NCBI RefSeq assembly: GCF_003148825.1
Contig: NZ_QGGZ01000020.1
Span: forward strand, 1 to 64,000
DNA length: 64,000 nucleotides
Source of the DNA: Streptomyces sp. CG 926
GTDB taxonomy: Bacteria; Actinomycetota; Actinomycetes; Streptomycetales; Streptomycetaceae
Direction of reading: 5' to 3'
Shown piece after piece: positions 34,277 through 42,881 of this stretch. How positions within the stretch are numbered: position 1 is the first letter of the stretch; each line of letters opens with the position of its first letter. Below the pieces are notes generated by a model. The model had not been told where the DNA came from and searched no databases. It worked only from the letters and a program-made list of their open reading frames with translations. Made by a program: the position numbers and the translations under genes.

Positions 34277-35122
34277 GTGAACTTGCTGCTTGCCGAGGTG
34301 GCCCAGGCCACCCAGCGGCTGGCCGCCGCCGGCGTGCCCTCACCGCGCTTCGACGCGGAGGAGCTCGCCGCCTTCGTGCACGGCGTCAAACGGGGGGAAC
34401 TGCACCACGTCAAGGACGCGGACTTCGACGCCCGCTACTGGGAGGCCGTCGCCCGCCGCGAGGCGCGCGAGCCGCTCCAGCACATCACCGGCCGCGCCTT
34501 CTTCCGCTACCTGGAGCTCCAGGTCGGGCCCGGGGTCTTCGTGCCCCGGCCCGAGACCGAGTCGGTCGTGGACTGGGCCATACACGCCGTGCGTGCGATG
34601 GACGTCGTGGAGCCGCTGATCGTGGACCTGTGCACCGGCTCCGGCGCGATCGCGCTGGCCATGGCCCAGGAGGTGCCGCGCTCGCGCGTGCACGCGGTCG
34701 AGCTGTCCGAGGACGCCCTGCGCTGGACCCGTAAGAACGCCGAGGACTCCCGGGTCACCGTGCACCAGGGCGACGCCCTGAGCGCGCTGCCCGAGCTCGA
34801 CGGCCAGGTCGACCTGGTCATCTCCAACCCGCCGTACATCCCGCTCACCGAGTGGGAGTACGTCGCCCCCGAGGCCCGCGACCACGACCCGGAGATGGCG
34901 CTCTTCTCCGGCGAGGACGGCCTCGACACCATCCGCGGAATCGAACGCACCGCCCACCGGCTGCTGCGGCCCGGCGGCATCGTCGTCATCGAGCACGCCG
35001 ACACCCAGGGCGGCCAGGTTCCGTGGATCTTCGCCGAGGAGCGGGGCTGGGCCGACGCGGCCGACCACCCGGACCTCAACAACCGCCCGCGCTTCGCGAC
35101 GGCCCGCAAGGCCCTGCCGTGA
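34277..35122 (+). CDS. prmC: Release factor glutamine N5-methyltransferase
   Basis: 281 residues. It has an N-terminal helical domain and then a SAM-dependent methyltransferase fold. Motif I is VDLCTGSGAIALAMA and the catalytic substrate motif is VISNPPYIPL (NPPY, about residues 184-187). It methylates the GGQ Gln of release factors. The GTG start has a GGAGG site 6 bases upstream. A role in heme synthesis (old name hemK) is obsolete. Confidence 0.96.
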   Translation: MNLLLAEVAQATQRLAAAGVPSPRFDAEELAAFVHGVKRGELHHVKDADFDARYWEAVARREAREPLQHITGRAFFRYLELQVGPGVFVPRPETESVVDWAIHAVRAMDVVEPLIVDLCTGSGAIALAMAQEVPRSRVHAVELSEDALRWTRKNAEDSRVTVHQGDALSALPELDGQVDLVISNPPYIPLTEWEYVAPEARDHDPEMALFSGEDGLDTIRGIERTAHRLLRPGGIVVIEHADTQGGQVPWIFAEERGWADAADHPDLNNRPRFATARKALP

Positions 35123-35171
35123 CCGGCGCGACGATTTCCGCCACCCCCCTGCTGCACGAGGAGGCCCGCTG

Positions 35172-35819
35172 ATGGCCCGGCGATACGACTGCAACGACGC
35201 GACGGACCGTAAGACGGGTCTGCGTGAAGCCGCATCCGCCGTGCGCCGCGGCGAGCTCGTCGTGCTGCCCACCGACACCCTCTACGGGATCGGCGCGGAC
35301 GCCTTCAGCCCGGAGGCCGTGCACGACCTGCTCGCCGCCAAGGGTCGGGGCCGCGGTATGCCCACCCCGGTGCTCATCGGCTCCCCGAACACGCTCCACG
35401 GCCTCGTCACGGACTTCTCGGAGCAGGCCTGGGAGCTCGTCGACGCCTTCTGGCCGGGTGCGCTGACGCTGGTCGCCAAGCACCAGCCCTCGCTGGCGTG
35501 GGACCTGGGGGACACCCAGGGCACCGTGGCCGTGCGCATGCCGCTGCACCCCGTCGCGATCGAGCTGCTGACCGAGGTCGGCCCGATGGCGGTGTCCTCG
35601 GCCAACCTGTCGGGTCACCCGGCGCCCGAGGACTGCGACGCCGCGCGCGAGATGCTCGGGGACTCCGTGTCCGTGTACCTGGACGGCGGCCCGACGCCCG
35701 GCATCCAGCCGTCGTCGATCGTCGACGTCACCGGGAAGGTTCCCGTCCTGCTGCGCGAAGGGGCGCTCACCGCAGACCAGCTGCGGGAGGTCGTACCCGA
35801 CCTCGAGGTCGCCCCGTGA
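35172..35819 (+). CDS. tsaC: L-threonylcarbamoyladenylate synthase (TsaC/Sua5 family)
   Basis: 215 residues. YrdC-type fold with GELVVLPTDTLYGIGADAF, KGRGRGMPTPVLIG, FWPGALTLVAK and SSANLSGHPAP. It makes threonylcarbamoyl-AMP for the t6A modification of ANN-reading tRNAs. It stops just after the YrdC domain and lacks the extra Sua5 domain. It overlaps the next gene by 4 bases (GTGA). Confidence 0.95.
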   Translation: MARRYDCNDATDRKTGLREAASAVRRGELVVLPTDTLYGIGADAFSPEAVHDLLAAKGRGRGMPTPVLIGSPNTLHGLVTDFSEQAWELVDAFWPGALTLVAKHQPSLAWDLGDTQGTVAVRMPLHPVAIELLTEVGPMAVSSANLSGHPAPEDCDAAREMLGDSVSVYLDGGPTPGIQPSSIVDVTGKVPVLLREGALTADQLREVVPDLEVAP

Positions 35820-36472
35820 GCCCTGAGGGGCGTGGCATAGCAGGGGGGTACCGCCCGCCGGTAGCCGGGGGAAACACTTTCCGCATACTCCACGTCAGCA
35901 CCGGGAACGTGTGCCGCTCGCCCATCACCGAGCGGCTGACGCGGCATGCCCTCTCGCACCGCCTCGGCGGCCTGGTCACCGGCGACCTCATCGTGGAGAG
36001 CGCCGGCACCTGGGGCCACGAGGGCGCCCCGATGGAGGCGAACGCGGCCGCCGTGCTGGCGGACTTCGGGGCCGACGCGTCCGGGTTCACCGGGCGGGAG
36101 CTGCTGGACGAGCACGTCATACGCGCCGACCTGGTGCTGACCGCCACCCGCGACCACCGGGCCCAGGTCATCTCGATGGGCCACTCGGCGGGACTGCGTA
36201 CCTTCACGCTGAAGGAGTTCACCCGGCTGGTCCGGGCGATAGACCCGGCCACGCTGCCGCCGCTGGACGACGGCATGGCGGAGCGCGCACGGGCGCTGGT
36301 ACGGGCCGCCGCGGCACTGCGCGGCTGGTTGCTGGCGCCGTCGCCGGACGCGGACGAGGTGTACGACCCGTACGGAGCCCCGATCACCTTCTTCCGCTCG
36401 ATCGGCGACGAGATCAACCAGGCGCTGGATCCGGTCGTGACGGCGCTGACGGGTGTGACTGCGGCGCGTTGA
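35816..36472 (+). CDS. Low-molecular-weight protein-tyrosine-phosphatase-like protein
   Basis: 218 residues. The N-terminal phosphate loop reads ILHVSTGNVCRSPI. In active LMW phosphatases the loop is C-L-G-N-x-C-R-S, and the first Cys is the nucleophile. Here that position is Ser, while the second Cys, Arg and Ser are kept. The general-acid region VYDPYG is present near residue 182. It may therefore be a phosphate-binding pseudo-enzyme rather than an active phosphatase. The start overlaps tsaC by 4 bases. The last codons and stop form part of the first copy of a 148-base repeat. Confidence 0.88.
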   Translation: MSPEGRGIAGGYRPPVAGGNTFRILHVSTGNVCRSPITERLTRHALSHRLGGLVTGDLIVESAGTWGHEGAPMEANAAAVLADFGADASGFTGRELLDEHVIRADLVLTATRDHRAQVISMGHSAGLRTFTLKEFTRLVRAIDPATLPPLDDGMAERARALVRAAAALRGWLLAPSPDADEVYDPYGAPITFFRSIGDEINQALDPVVTALTGVTAAR

Positions 36473-36863
36473 GCGTTTGCCGGTCGGAGGTCGGCGCGGC
36501 GGGGCGAAGCCCGGGAGGCCCTGCGGGGCCGAGTGGTGCGAGCGCCGCGTCGAGGAGGGGCTCAACCAGGCGCTGGATCCGCTCGTGACGGCGCTGACGG
36601 GTGTGACTGCGGCGCGTTGAGCGTTTGCCGGTCGGAGGCCGGCGCGGCGGGGCGAAGCCCGGGAGGCCCTGCGGGGCCGAGTGGTGCGAGCGCCGCGTCG
36701 AGGAGGGGCTCAATCAGGCGCTGGATCCGGTCGTGACGGCCCTGACGGGTGTGACCGCGGCGCGTTGAGCGTTCGTCGGCCGGAGGTCGGCGCGGCGGGG
36801 CGAAGCCCGGGAGGCCCTGCGGGGCCGAGTGGTGCGAGTGCCGCGTCGAGGAGGGGCTCGCCG
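36414..36863. repeat. Three tandem copies of a 148-bp unit
   Basis: The sequence starting ggcgctggatcc recurs at 36421, 36569 and 36717, exactly 148 bases apart, with only scattered differences. The unit begins with the last 18 or so codons of the phosphatase-like gene plus its stop. It continues through a GC-rich part (ggggcgaagcccgggaggcc) to gtcgaggaggggctc. The third copy diverges after about 36860. It occupies almost all of the 463-base gap before the SHMT gene; no other gene is visible there. Confidence 0.95.
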
Positions 36864-36935
36864 CGCGCTGACAGGGCATCGCGGGGTCCGCGGGCCTACA
36901 GTGGCTGGTAACCCGGTACCCCCTGGAGCGCCGCC

Positions 36936-38165
36936 ATGAGCGTCATCACCCAGCCCACGGACCTGCTGCGCGCGCAGGACCCGCAGATGGCCGACATCCT
37001 GGCCGGGGAGCGGCAGCGGCAGGCCGGTACCTTGCAGCTGAGCGCCGCGGAGAACTTCACCTCGAGCGCCGTGCTCGCCACGCTCGGGTCCGCGCTCGCC
37101 AACAAGTACGCGGAGGGCTACCCCGGCGCCCGGCACCACGGCGGGTGCGAGTACGCCGATCTGGCCGAGCGGACCGCCGTGGAGCGGGCCAAGGCGCTCT
37201 TCGGCGCCGAGCACGCGAACGTGCAGCCGCACTCCGGATCCTCCGCCGTCCTCGCCGCGTACGCCGCCCTGCTGCGGCCCGGCGACACCGTGCTGGCGAT
37301 GGGGCTCCCGTACGGCGGACACCTCACCCACGGGTCGCCGGCGAACCTTTCCGGCCGGTGGTTCGACTTCGTCGGGTACGGCGTCGACCCGGCGACGGGC
37401 CTCATCGACTACCGGCAGGTCCAGCGCCTCGCCCGCGCGCACCGGCCCAAGGCGATCGTGTGCGGCTCCATCTCCTACCCCCGCCACCCCGAGTACTCGG
37501 CCTTCCGGGAGATCGCCGACGAGGTCGGCGCCCACCTGATCGTGGACGCCGCCCACCCGATCGGCCTCGTGGCCGGCGGGGCCGCGCCCAGCCCCGTCCC
37601 GTACGCCGACATCGTCTGCGCGACCACGCACAAGGTGCTGCGCGGCCCGCGCGGCGGCATGCTGCTGTGCGGTACCGAGTACGCGGAGCGCGTCGACCGG
37701 GCGGTGTTCCCCTTCACCCAGGGCGGGGCCCAGATGCACACCATCGCCGCGAAGGCCGTGGCCTTCGGTGAGGCGGCCCGGCCGGCCTACACCACCTATG
37801 CGCACCGGGTCGTCGCCCATGCCCGGGTCCTGGCGGGCGCGCTCCAGGAGCACGGGTTCACGGTCACCACCGGCGGCACCGACACCCATCTGATCACCGC
37901 CGATCCGGCGCCGCTGGGCGTCGACGGCCCGACCGCCCGCGGCCGGCTGGCGGCCGCGGGGATCGTGCTGGACACCTGCGCCCTCCCGTACGGGGACCAG
38001 CGCGGGGTCCGGCTGGGCACGGCCGCCGTGACCACCCAAGGGATGGGAGAGGCGGAGATGGTCACGATCGCGGCATTGTTCACAGCGGCGCTGGCCGGGG
38101 ATGGCGTGAAAACACGGAAGGAGGTCGGTGAGCTCACAATGGCATTTCCCCCATACGGGGAGTAA
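36936..38165 (+). CDS. glyA: Serine hydroxymethyltransferase
   Basis: 409 residues, fold I PLP enzyme interconverting serine and glycine with tetrahydrofolate. The PLP lysine is in ATTHKVLRGPRGG, and the Asp-Ala-His block is VDAAHPIGLVAGG. Other blocks are AAENFTSSAV, HHGGCEYADLAE and QPHSGSSAVLAAY. The usual RYYGGCE is RHHGGCE here, replacing both tyrosines near the active site. This suggests a divergent paralogue whose substrate may differ. The symbol follows the family name. Confidence 0.88.
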   Translation: MSVITQPTDLLRAQDPQMADILAGERQRQAGTLQLSAAENFTSSAVLATLGSALANKYAEGYPGARHHGGCEYADLAERTAVERAKALFGAEHANVQPHSGSSAVLAAYAALLRPGDTVLAMGLPYGGHLTHGSPANLSGRWFDFVGYGVDPATGLIDYRQVQRLARAHRPKAIVCGSISYPRHPEYSAFREIADEVGAHLIVDAAHPIGLVAGGAAPSPVPYADIVCATTHKVLRGPRGGMLLCGTEYAERVDRAVFPFTQGGAQMHTIAAKAVAFGEAARPAYTTYAHRVVAHARVLAGALQEHGFTVTTGGTDTHLITADPAPLGVDGPTARGRLAAAGIVLDTCALPYGDQRGVRLGTAAVTTQGMGEAEMVTIAALFTAALAGDGVKTRKEVGELTMAFPPYGE

Positions 38166-38281
38166 GTGGCACAAGAAGGGCGTGCCGCAACCGGGATGCC
38201 GCCCCCTCGCGTCCTCGGTGAAGGGGACATCGCGGCTAATGTGTGGGGCTGAGATGGCCGGCGATACATCTGGGGCAGCCC

Positions 38282-39649
38282 GTGCGTGAATATCTGCTGA
38301 CGCTTTGCGTCACGGTCGCGGTGACCTACCTGCTGACCGGGCCCGTGCGGAAGTTCGCGATCGCGGCCGGGGCCATGCCGGAGATCCGCGCCCGCGACGT
38401 GCACCGCGAGCCCACGCCACGACTGGGCGGCATCGCCATGTTCGGCGGTCTGTGCGCGGGCCTGCTGGTCGCGGACCACCTACGGAACCTCAACGGCGTC
38501 TTCGAGCTGTCGAACGAACCCCGCGCGCTGCTCTCCGGCGCGGCCCTGATCTGGCTGGTCGGCGTCCTCGACGACAAGTTCGAGCTCGACGCCCTGATCA
38601 AGCTCGGCGCGCAGATGATCTCCGCCGGCGTGATGGTCATGCAGGGTCTGACCATCCTGTGGATCCCCGTCCCGGGTATCGGTACGGTCCCGCTCACCCA
38701 GTGGCAGGGCAACCTGCTCACCGTCGCCCTCGTCGTCATCACCATCAACGCCGTGAACTTCGTCGACGGTCTGGACGGCCTCGCCGCCGGCATGGTCTGC
38801 ATCGCCGCGGCCGCGCTCTTCCTCTACGCGTACCGGATCTGGTTCGGCTACGGCATCGAGTCGGCGGCGCCGGCGACCCTCTTCGCCGCGATCCTCATGG
38901 GCATGTGCCTGGGCTTCCTGCCGCACAACATGCACCCCGCCCGAATCTTCATGGGCGACTCCGGCTCGATGCTCATCGGACTGGTGCTGGCCGCCTCCGC
39001 GATCTCCCTCACCGGGCAGGTGGACCCGGACGCGCTGGCCCTCTTCGCCGGTGGTGAGCGCAACGCGACGCACGCGATGCTCCCCGCCTACATCCCGCTG
39101 ATCCTGCCGCTGACGGTCATCGCGATCCCGATGGCGGACCTGGTCCTGGCGATCGTCCGGCGTACGTGGAAGGGCCAGTCGCCGTTCGCCGCCGACCGTG
39201 GACACCTCCACCACCGGCTGCTGGAACTCGGGCATTCGCACAGCCGCGCGGTCATGATCATGTACTTCTGGTCGGGACTGATCGCCTTCGGCACCGTGGC
39301 CTATTCGGTGCACTCCGCCACCATGTGGATCGTGCTGGCGATCGTCGCGCTGAGTGCGGTCGGCCTGATCCTGCTGCTGCTGCCGCGCTTCACCCCGCGC
39401 GCCCCGCGCTGGGCGGAGGGTCTGGTCCCGCCGCGCTACCGGCACCGGACGGTGGCGTCCGGCCGCGGACCGGTCGCCGCTGCCGAGGCGGGGGACGGCT
39501 CGCCGGCGCCCGCCCGTACGGCCACGGCGACGGGCGAGACCGCGGTGGCCGGCACTCCGGCCTCGTACGGGCTGCACGGTGCGACGGCGCTGTCCGCGGT
39601 GTCGGCGCGCAGGGGCGGGACGGACACCAAGGAGCGGGAGCGGTCCTGA
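38282..39649 (+). CDS. WecA/MraY-type undecaprenyl-phosphate sugar-1-phosphate transferase
   Basis: 455 residues from GTG 38282; polytopic with about ten membrane segments. The family signature is VNFVDGLDGLAAGM (about residues 157-170), with PTPRLGGIAMF near residue 41 and the cytoplasmic loop DRGHLHHRLLELGHSHS. Such enzymes load a sugar phosphate onto the lipid carrier for wall teichoic acid or other glycans, in keeping with the nearby LCP ligase gene. A disordered tail of about 80 residues follows the last helix. In S. coelicolor I recall the atp operon next; here a biosynthetic cluster follows. Confidence 0.92.
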   Translation: MREYLLTLCVTVAVTYLLTGPVRKFAIAAGAMPEIRARDVHREPTPRLGGIAMFGGLCAGLLVADHLRNLNGVFELSNEPRALLSGAALIWLVGVLDDKFELDALIKLGAQMISAGVMVMQGLTILWIPVPGIGTVPLTQWQGNLLTVALVVITINAVNFVDGLDGLAAGMVCIAAAALFLYAYRIWFGYGIESAAPATLFAAILMGMCLGFLPHNMHPARIFMGDSGSMLIGLVLAASAISLTGQVDPDALALFAGGERNATHAMLPAYIPLILPLTVIAIPMADLVLAIVRRTWKGQSPFAADRGHLHHRLLELGHSHSRAVMIMYFWSGLIAFGTVAYSVHSATMWIVLAIVALSAVGLILLLLPRFTPRAPRWAEGLVPPRYRHRTVASGRGPVAAAEAGDGSPAPARTATATGETAVAGTPASYGLHGATALSAVSARRGGTDTKERERS

Positions 39650-39759
39650 GCCCCGGGCCGCGGCCGGCGGGTCCGGCCCACGCCGACGGCCCCGGCCCAC
39701 GGCCGTAGCGGCGGGGCGGGGCCGTGTCCGATGCAGGACCGCGCGGGGTACGAGCCCTC

Positions 39760-40953
39760 TCAGCGGCGTCCGGGCAGGGGCTGGTAGGCGCCCCAGACGC
39801 CGCGGAGGGTCTCGCAGATCTCACCCACGGTGGCACTGGCGGCCAGGGCCGACCGCATCGGGAACATGACGTTCCGGTCGCCTTCCGCGGCCTCCCGAAG
39901 CCGGGCCAGGGCGTCGTCCACCGACGGCTGGACGCGCCAGGCGCGCAGCTTGGCCAGCCGTTCGCTCTGACGCAGGTGCGCGGCGTGGGCCTCGGGCCCG
40001 GGTGCTTGGAGCCCGGGGCCGGGTACGCGACTGTCCGGGGGCAGGGCGGTGCTCTGGAATCGGCACTCCACGGCGCGCACGGCGCCGCCGATCCGTTCGA
40101 TGCTGTGCATCAGCCGGAGCGCGGCCGTCTCGATCTCCAGCGACGCGTCGGCGCGCAGCCAGGGTCGGCCCGTGCGGGTCGCCGCCAGGCTCCAGGGCGA
40201 CGGGACGTGGCGGCGGAGCACCGCGCGGCCGGCCAGGTCCGGCCCGAAGTGCTCGGTCATGACCCGGGCCCAGATGCGGCGGGCGGCCCGGAACTTCGCC
40301 AGGACCTCGGCCTGGTTGCCGCCGCCGGAGAGGCAGAAGGTGAGCCGTGGCACGAAGACGCCCGCGGTCACCGCCGTACGGACGTAGGCGATGCCGTTGG
40401 CGAGGGCGAAGGCGACCTCCTGGGCCGGGTCCGCCCCCGCTTCGGCCAGCTCGTGGCCGCAGACGGACACGACGTCCCAGCGCGGCAGGGCGGTCCGGCA
40501 GTACCGCAGCAGGTCCCGGGTCAGGCGCATGGACGGGGCCGGAGGGAAGAGGCAGGTTCCGTCAGGGGTGATGAACTCCTTGAGCACGTCGTTGCGGACC
40601 GAGCCGCGCAGCCGTTCGGCTGGGACGCCGTGCTCCTGGGCGACGAGCTGGTACAGCAGGATCAGGGGAGCGGCCGCGGCGTCCACGGACAGGGAGAGGG
40701 AGACCTTGTCGAGGGGGATGCCGCCCAGCAGCACCCGCATGTCGTCGATCGAGTCGAGGGCGACCCCGGCGCGGGCCACCTGGCCGTAGGCCGACGCCGT
40801 GTCGGAGTCCAGCCCCGACGCGGTCGGCCGGTCGACGAGCAGCGGCAGGACGCGCGCGCCTCGATCGAACAACTGTCTGAGGCGGAGGTTGGCGGCCGCC
40901 GAGGTGTGGAACCTGGTGGTCCGTTCCGCGGCCGGGGAGATGCCGGACGTCAT
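39760..40953 (-). CDS. Shortened methylmalonyl-CoA mutase-like protein
   Basis: 397 residues; full mutase catalytic subunits have about 520 or more. Recognisable blocks are ARAGVALDSIDDMRVLLGGI, GIPLDKVSLSLSVDAAAAP, LRGSVRNDVLKEFI, FPPAPSMRLTRDLL, AFALANGIAYV and KFRAARRIWARVM. The usual N-terminal CoA-channel segment and the QTAGSTLTAQQPLNN segment are absent or replaced. The catalytic SGYH reads CGHE, so the active-site His is shifted or lost. There is no B12-binding domain. It may be a remodelled or dead mutase; last gene of a three-gene leftward operon (7-base gap to the PPTase gene). Confidence 0.8.
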   Translation of the reverse strand: MTSGISPAAERTTRFHTSAAANLRLRQLFDRGARVLPLLVDRPTASGLDSDTASAYGQVARAGVALDSIDDMRVLLGGIPLDKVSLSLSVDAAAAPLILLYQLVAQEHGVPAERLRGSVRNDVLKEFITPDGTCLFPPAPSMRLTRDLLRYCRTALPRWDVVSVCGHELAEAGADPAQEVAFALANGIAYVRTAVTAGVFVPRLTFCLSGGGNQAEVLAKFRAARRIWARVMTEHFGPDLAGRAVLRRHVPSPWSLAATRTGRPWLRADASLEIETAALRLMHSIERIGGAVRAVECRFQSTALPPDSRVPGPGLQAPGPEAHAAHLRQSERLAKLRAWRVQPSVDDALARLREAAEGDRNVMFPMRSALAASATVGEICETLRGVWGAYQPLPGRR

Positions 40954-40960
40954 GGGCTCC

Positions 40961-41686
40961 TCACGGATGTGATGGGGGGCGCGTGAGCGCCGGGTCGAGG
41001 TGGCGGCCGGCGGGAGCGCCACCCGTGGCGGGGGCGTCCACGGTGATCGCCGTGAGAACGATCCCCTCGCGGACGAGCCAGCGGCCGGCGAAGGTGCTGA
41101 GGTCGGGGTGGGCGGCGACCAGGGCCGGAGGGAGCACGCGGGCGGAGAAGGTGCGGTGCGCCGGGTCGATCCGGATGAGCGCGTCCTCGAACTCCAGCGC
41201 GAGGGATGTCTGCGGGAACCACGCCTTGTAGACGCTTTCCTTGGTACTGAAGAGCAACTTGTCCCAGTTGATTCCAGGGTGCCGCACGGTGAGTCGCCCG
41301 ATCTGGGCGATCTCCTCCGGCAGGGCGATGCTCTCCAGCACGCCCCCGGGCAGCGGCTTGTCGGGCTCCGCGTCGATACCGATGGCGGCGACCCGGGAGG
41401 CGTCGGCGACGGCCGCCGCGTGGTAGCCCGTCGTGTGGGTGATCGCGCCGCGTACGGCGTCGGGCCAGACGGGAAGCCCGCGTGGGGTGGCGAGCAGCGG
41501 GCCCTGGGGGGCGCCGAGGGCCGTCAGCGCCTGGTGGGCGCAGTATCGGGCGGTGGCGAACTCACGCCGGCGGCTTTCGACCGCTCGGGCCACGAGGGGC
41601 GCCTCCTGGGGGTGCAGGGTGGCGAACGGCACGTGCTCGAAGGCCTCGAATGCCCGGACGTGGGACGGCAGTACGTCCTCGATCAT
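40961..41686 (-). CDS. 4'-phosphopantetheinyl transferase (Sfp/PptT/EntD type)
   Basis: 241 residues. The magnesium motif is VAAIGIDAEPDKPLP (about residues 106-120) and the second signature is LLFSTKESVYKAWFP. Upstream blocks are RGLPVWPDAVRGAITHT. It transfers phosphopantetheine from CoA to carrier proteins, here presumably the ACPs of the PKS. It starts 17 bases after the metallophosphoesterase gene, a pairing like pptH-pptT in mycobacteria. Confidence 0.94.
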   Translation of the reverse strand: MIEDVLPSHVRAFEAFEHVPFATLHPQEAPLVARAVESRRREFATARYCAHQALTALGAPQGPLLATPRGLPVWPDAVRGAITHTTGYHAAAVADASRVAAIGIDAEPDKPLPGGVLESIALPEEIAQIGRLTVRHPGINWDKLLFSTKESVYKAWFPQTSLALEFEDALIRIDPAHRTFSARVLPPALVAAHPDLSTFAGRWLVREGIVLTAITVDAPATGGAPAGRHLDPALTRPPSHP

Positions 41687-41703
41687 GGTTTTCCTCTTCC
41701 TCG

Positions 41704-42612
41704 CTACCAGGTGCGGGCAGCGGCCACCGCCGCGGCGTTCCCCAGGATCTGGACCGGACGCCCGGGGGGTGTGGCGCGCCGCTCCCACTCCCGCGGGTAG
41801 CCGAGGGACACCTCGTGATGGGGTACGCCGTCGCAGTGGATGGTGCGCGGGATGTGCAGGTGCCCGTAGACCACCGCGGCCGCGCGGTACCTGCGGTGCC
41901 AGTCGGCGGTTTCCGTCGTGCCGCACCACAGGGCGAACTCGGGGTACCGCAGGACCCTCGTGGGGTCCCGGACCAGCGGGAAGTGGTTGACCAGGACGGT
42001 GGGCAGACCGGGCGGCAGCGCGTCGAGACGTTCCCGGGTCAGGGTCAGTCGGGCGCGGCACCAGGCTTCGCGGGTCGGGTACGGGTCGGGGTGCAGGAGG
42101 AACTCGTCGGTGCAGACCACGCCGGCTTCGTCCGCCAGCCGCAGCGCGTGCTCCTTCGAGTAGGCGCCGGGCGGACGGAAGCTGTAGTCGTAGAGGACGA
42201 AGAGCGGGGCGATGACGGCGGGGCCGCCCTGCCCGTTCCACACCGGGTACGGGTCCTCCGGGGTGATCACGTCCAGTCGGCGGCAGATGTCGAGCAGATG
42301 CCGGTACTTGCTCTCGCCGCGCAGCTGCACCGGGTCGCCCGGGTCGGTCCACAGCTCGTGGTTGCCCGGCACCCAGACCACTTGGGCGAACCGCTCGCGG
42401 AGCACGGACAGGGTGCTCTCGATGTCGGACACGGTCTCCCCGACGTCCCCGGCCACGACGAGCCAGTCCGCCGGGGAGTCCGTCCGCAGGTCACGGACGA
42501 TGTCCCGGTTGCGCTCGTGGCGCACGTGCAGGTCGCTGATGGCCATCAGCCTGCCGTCGTGGGCAGGGGGCAGCACGACTCCGCGCGGTGTGGGGTGGTG
42601 GTTCGCACTCAT
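41704..42612 (-). CDS. Metallophosphoesterase, PptH-like
   Basis: 302 residues, calcineurin-type fold with all metal motifs: AISDLHVRHE (D-x-H), VVAGDVGE (GD), WVPGNHELW (GNHE), VNHFPLV and YGHLHIPR (GHLH). The gene lies directly upstream of the phosphopantetheinyl transferase, as Rv2795c (PptH, which removes phosphopantetheine from carrier proteins) lies before pptT in Mycobacterium tuberculosis. The inferred activity is acyl-carrier-protein phosphopantetheine hydrolase; other phosphodiesterase substrates are possible. ATG 42612 has a GGAAGG site 9 bases upstream. Confidence 0.85.
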   Translation of the reverse strand: MSANHHPTPRGVVLPPAHDGRLMAISDLHVRHERNRDIVRDLRTDSPADWLVVAGDVGETVSDIESTLSVLRERFAQVVWVPGNHELWTDPGDPVQLRGESKYRHLLDICRRLDVITPEDPYPVWNGQGGPAVIAPLFVLYDYSFRPPGAYSKEHALRLADEAGVVCTDEFLLHPDPYPTREAWCRARLTLTRERLDALPPGLPTVLVNHFPLVRDPTRVLRYPEFALWCGTTETADWHRRYRAAAVVYGHLHIPRTIHCDGVPHHEVSLGYPREWERRATPPGRPVQILGNAAAVAAARTW

Positions 42613-42697
42613 TCCTGTTGCCTTCCCGCGGTATCGGTTCGACCCGGCGTCGGCAACCGCACCGCTTCAGAGTGATCTGACCCACTGCCCGGCGAAA

Positions 42698-42777
42698 CCC
42701 CTAGCCGCCCCCTAGATGTGTGGGGGCGGCCCGAACCGGATCCGGCATGTAGGGGTGGGTGGGTAGGTGATCAGGGG
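42698..42777. promoter_or_regulatory. Bidirectional promoter region with TAGGGG-type boxes
   Basis: Between the divergent PptH-like and thioesterase genes are two leftward boxes, CCCCTAG at 42698-42704 and CCCCCTAG at 42708-42715. Two rightward ones follow: TGTAGGGG at 42748-42755 and TCAGGGG at 42771-42777. The same core recurs before other genes of the cluster. Confidence 0.55.
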
Positions 42778-42881
42778 TTGTGGCCGCCCGGAAGGTTCGC
42801 TCAAGATCCTTTCAGGTGCGACGGCGGTGGTGGTGCGGCCGGCGGCCGGTGCCACGGACCTGTGCGACGAAGGGAACTGCC

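Noticed and set aside
36414..36863. Insertion sequence or mobile element
   Set aside because: The 148-base units contain no transposase and no terminal inverted repeats; a simple tandem duplication explains them.
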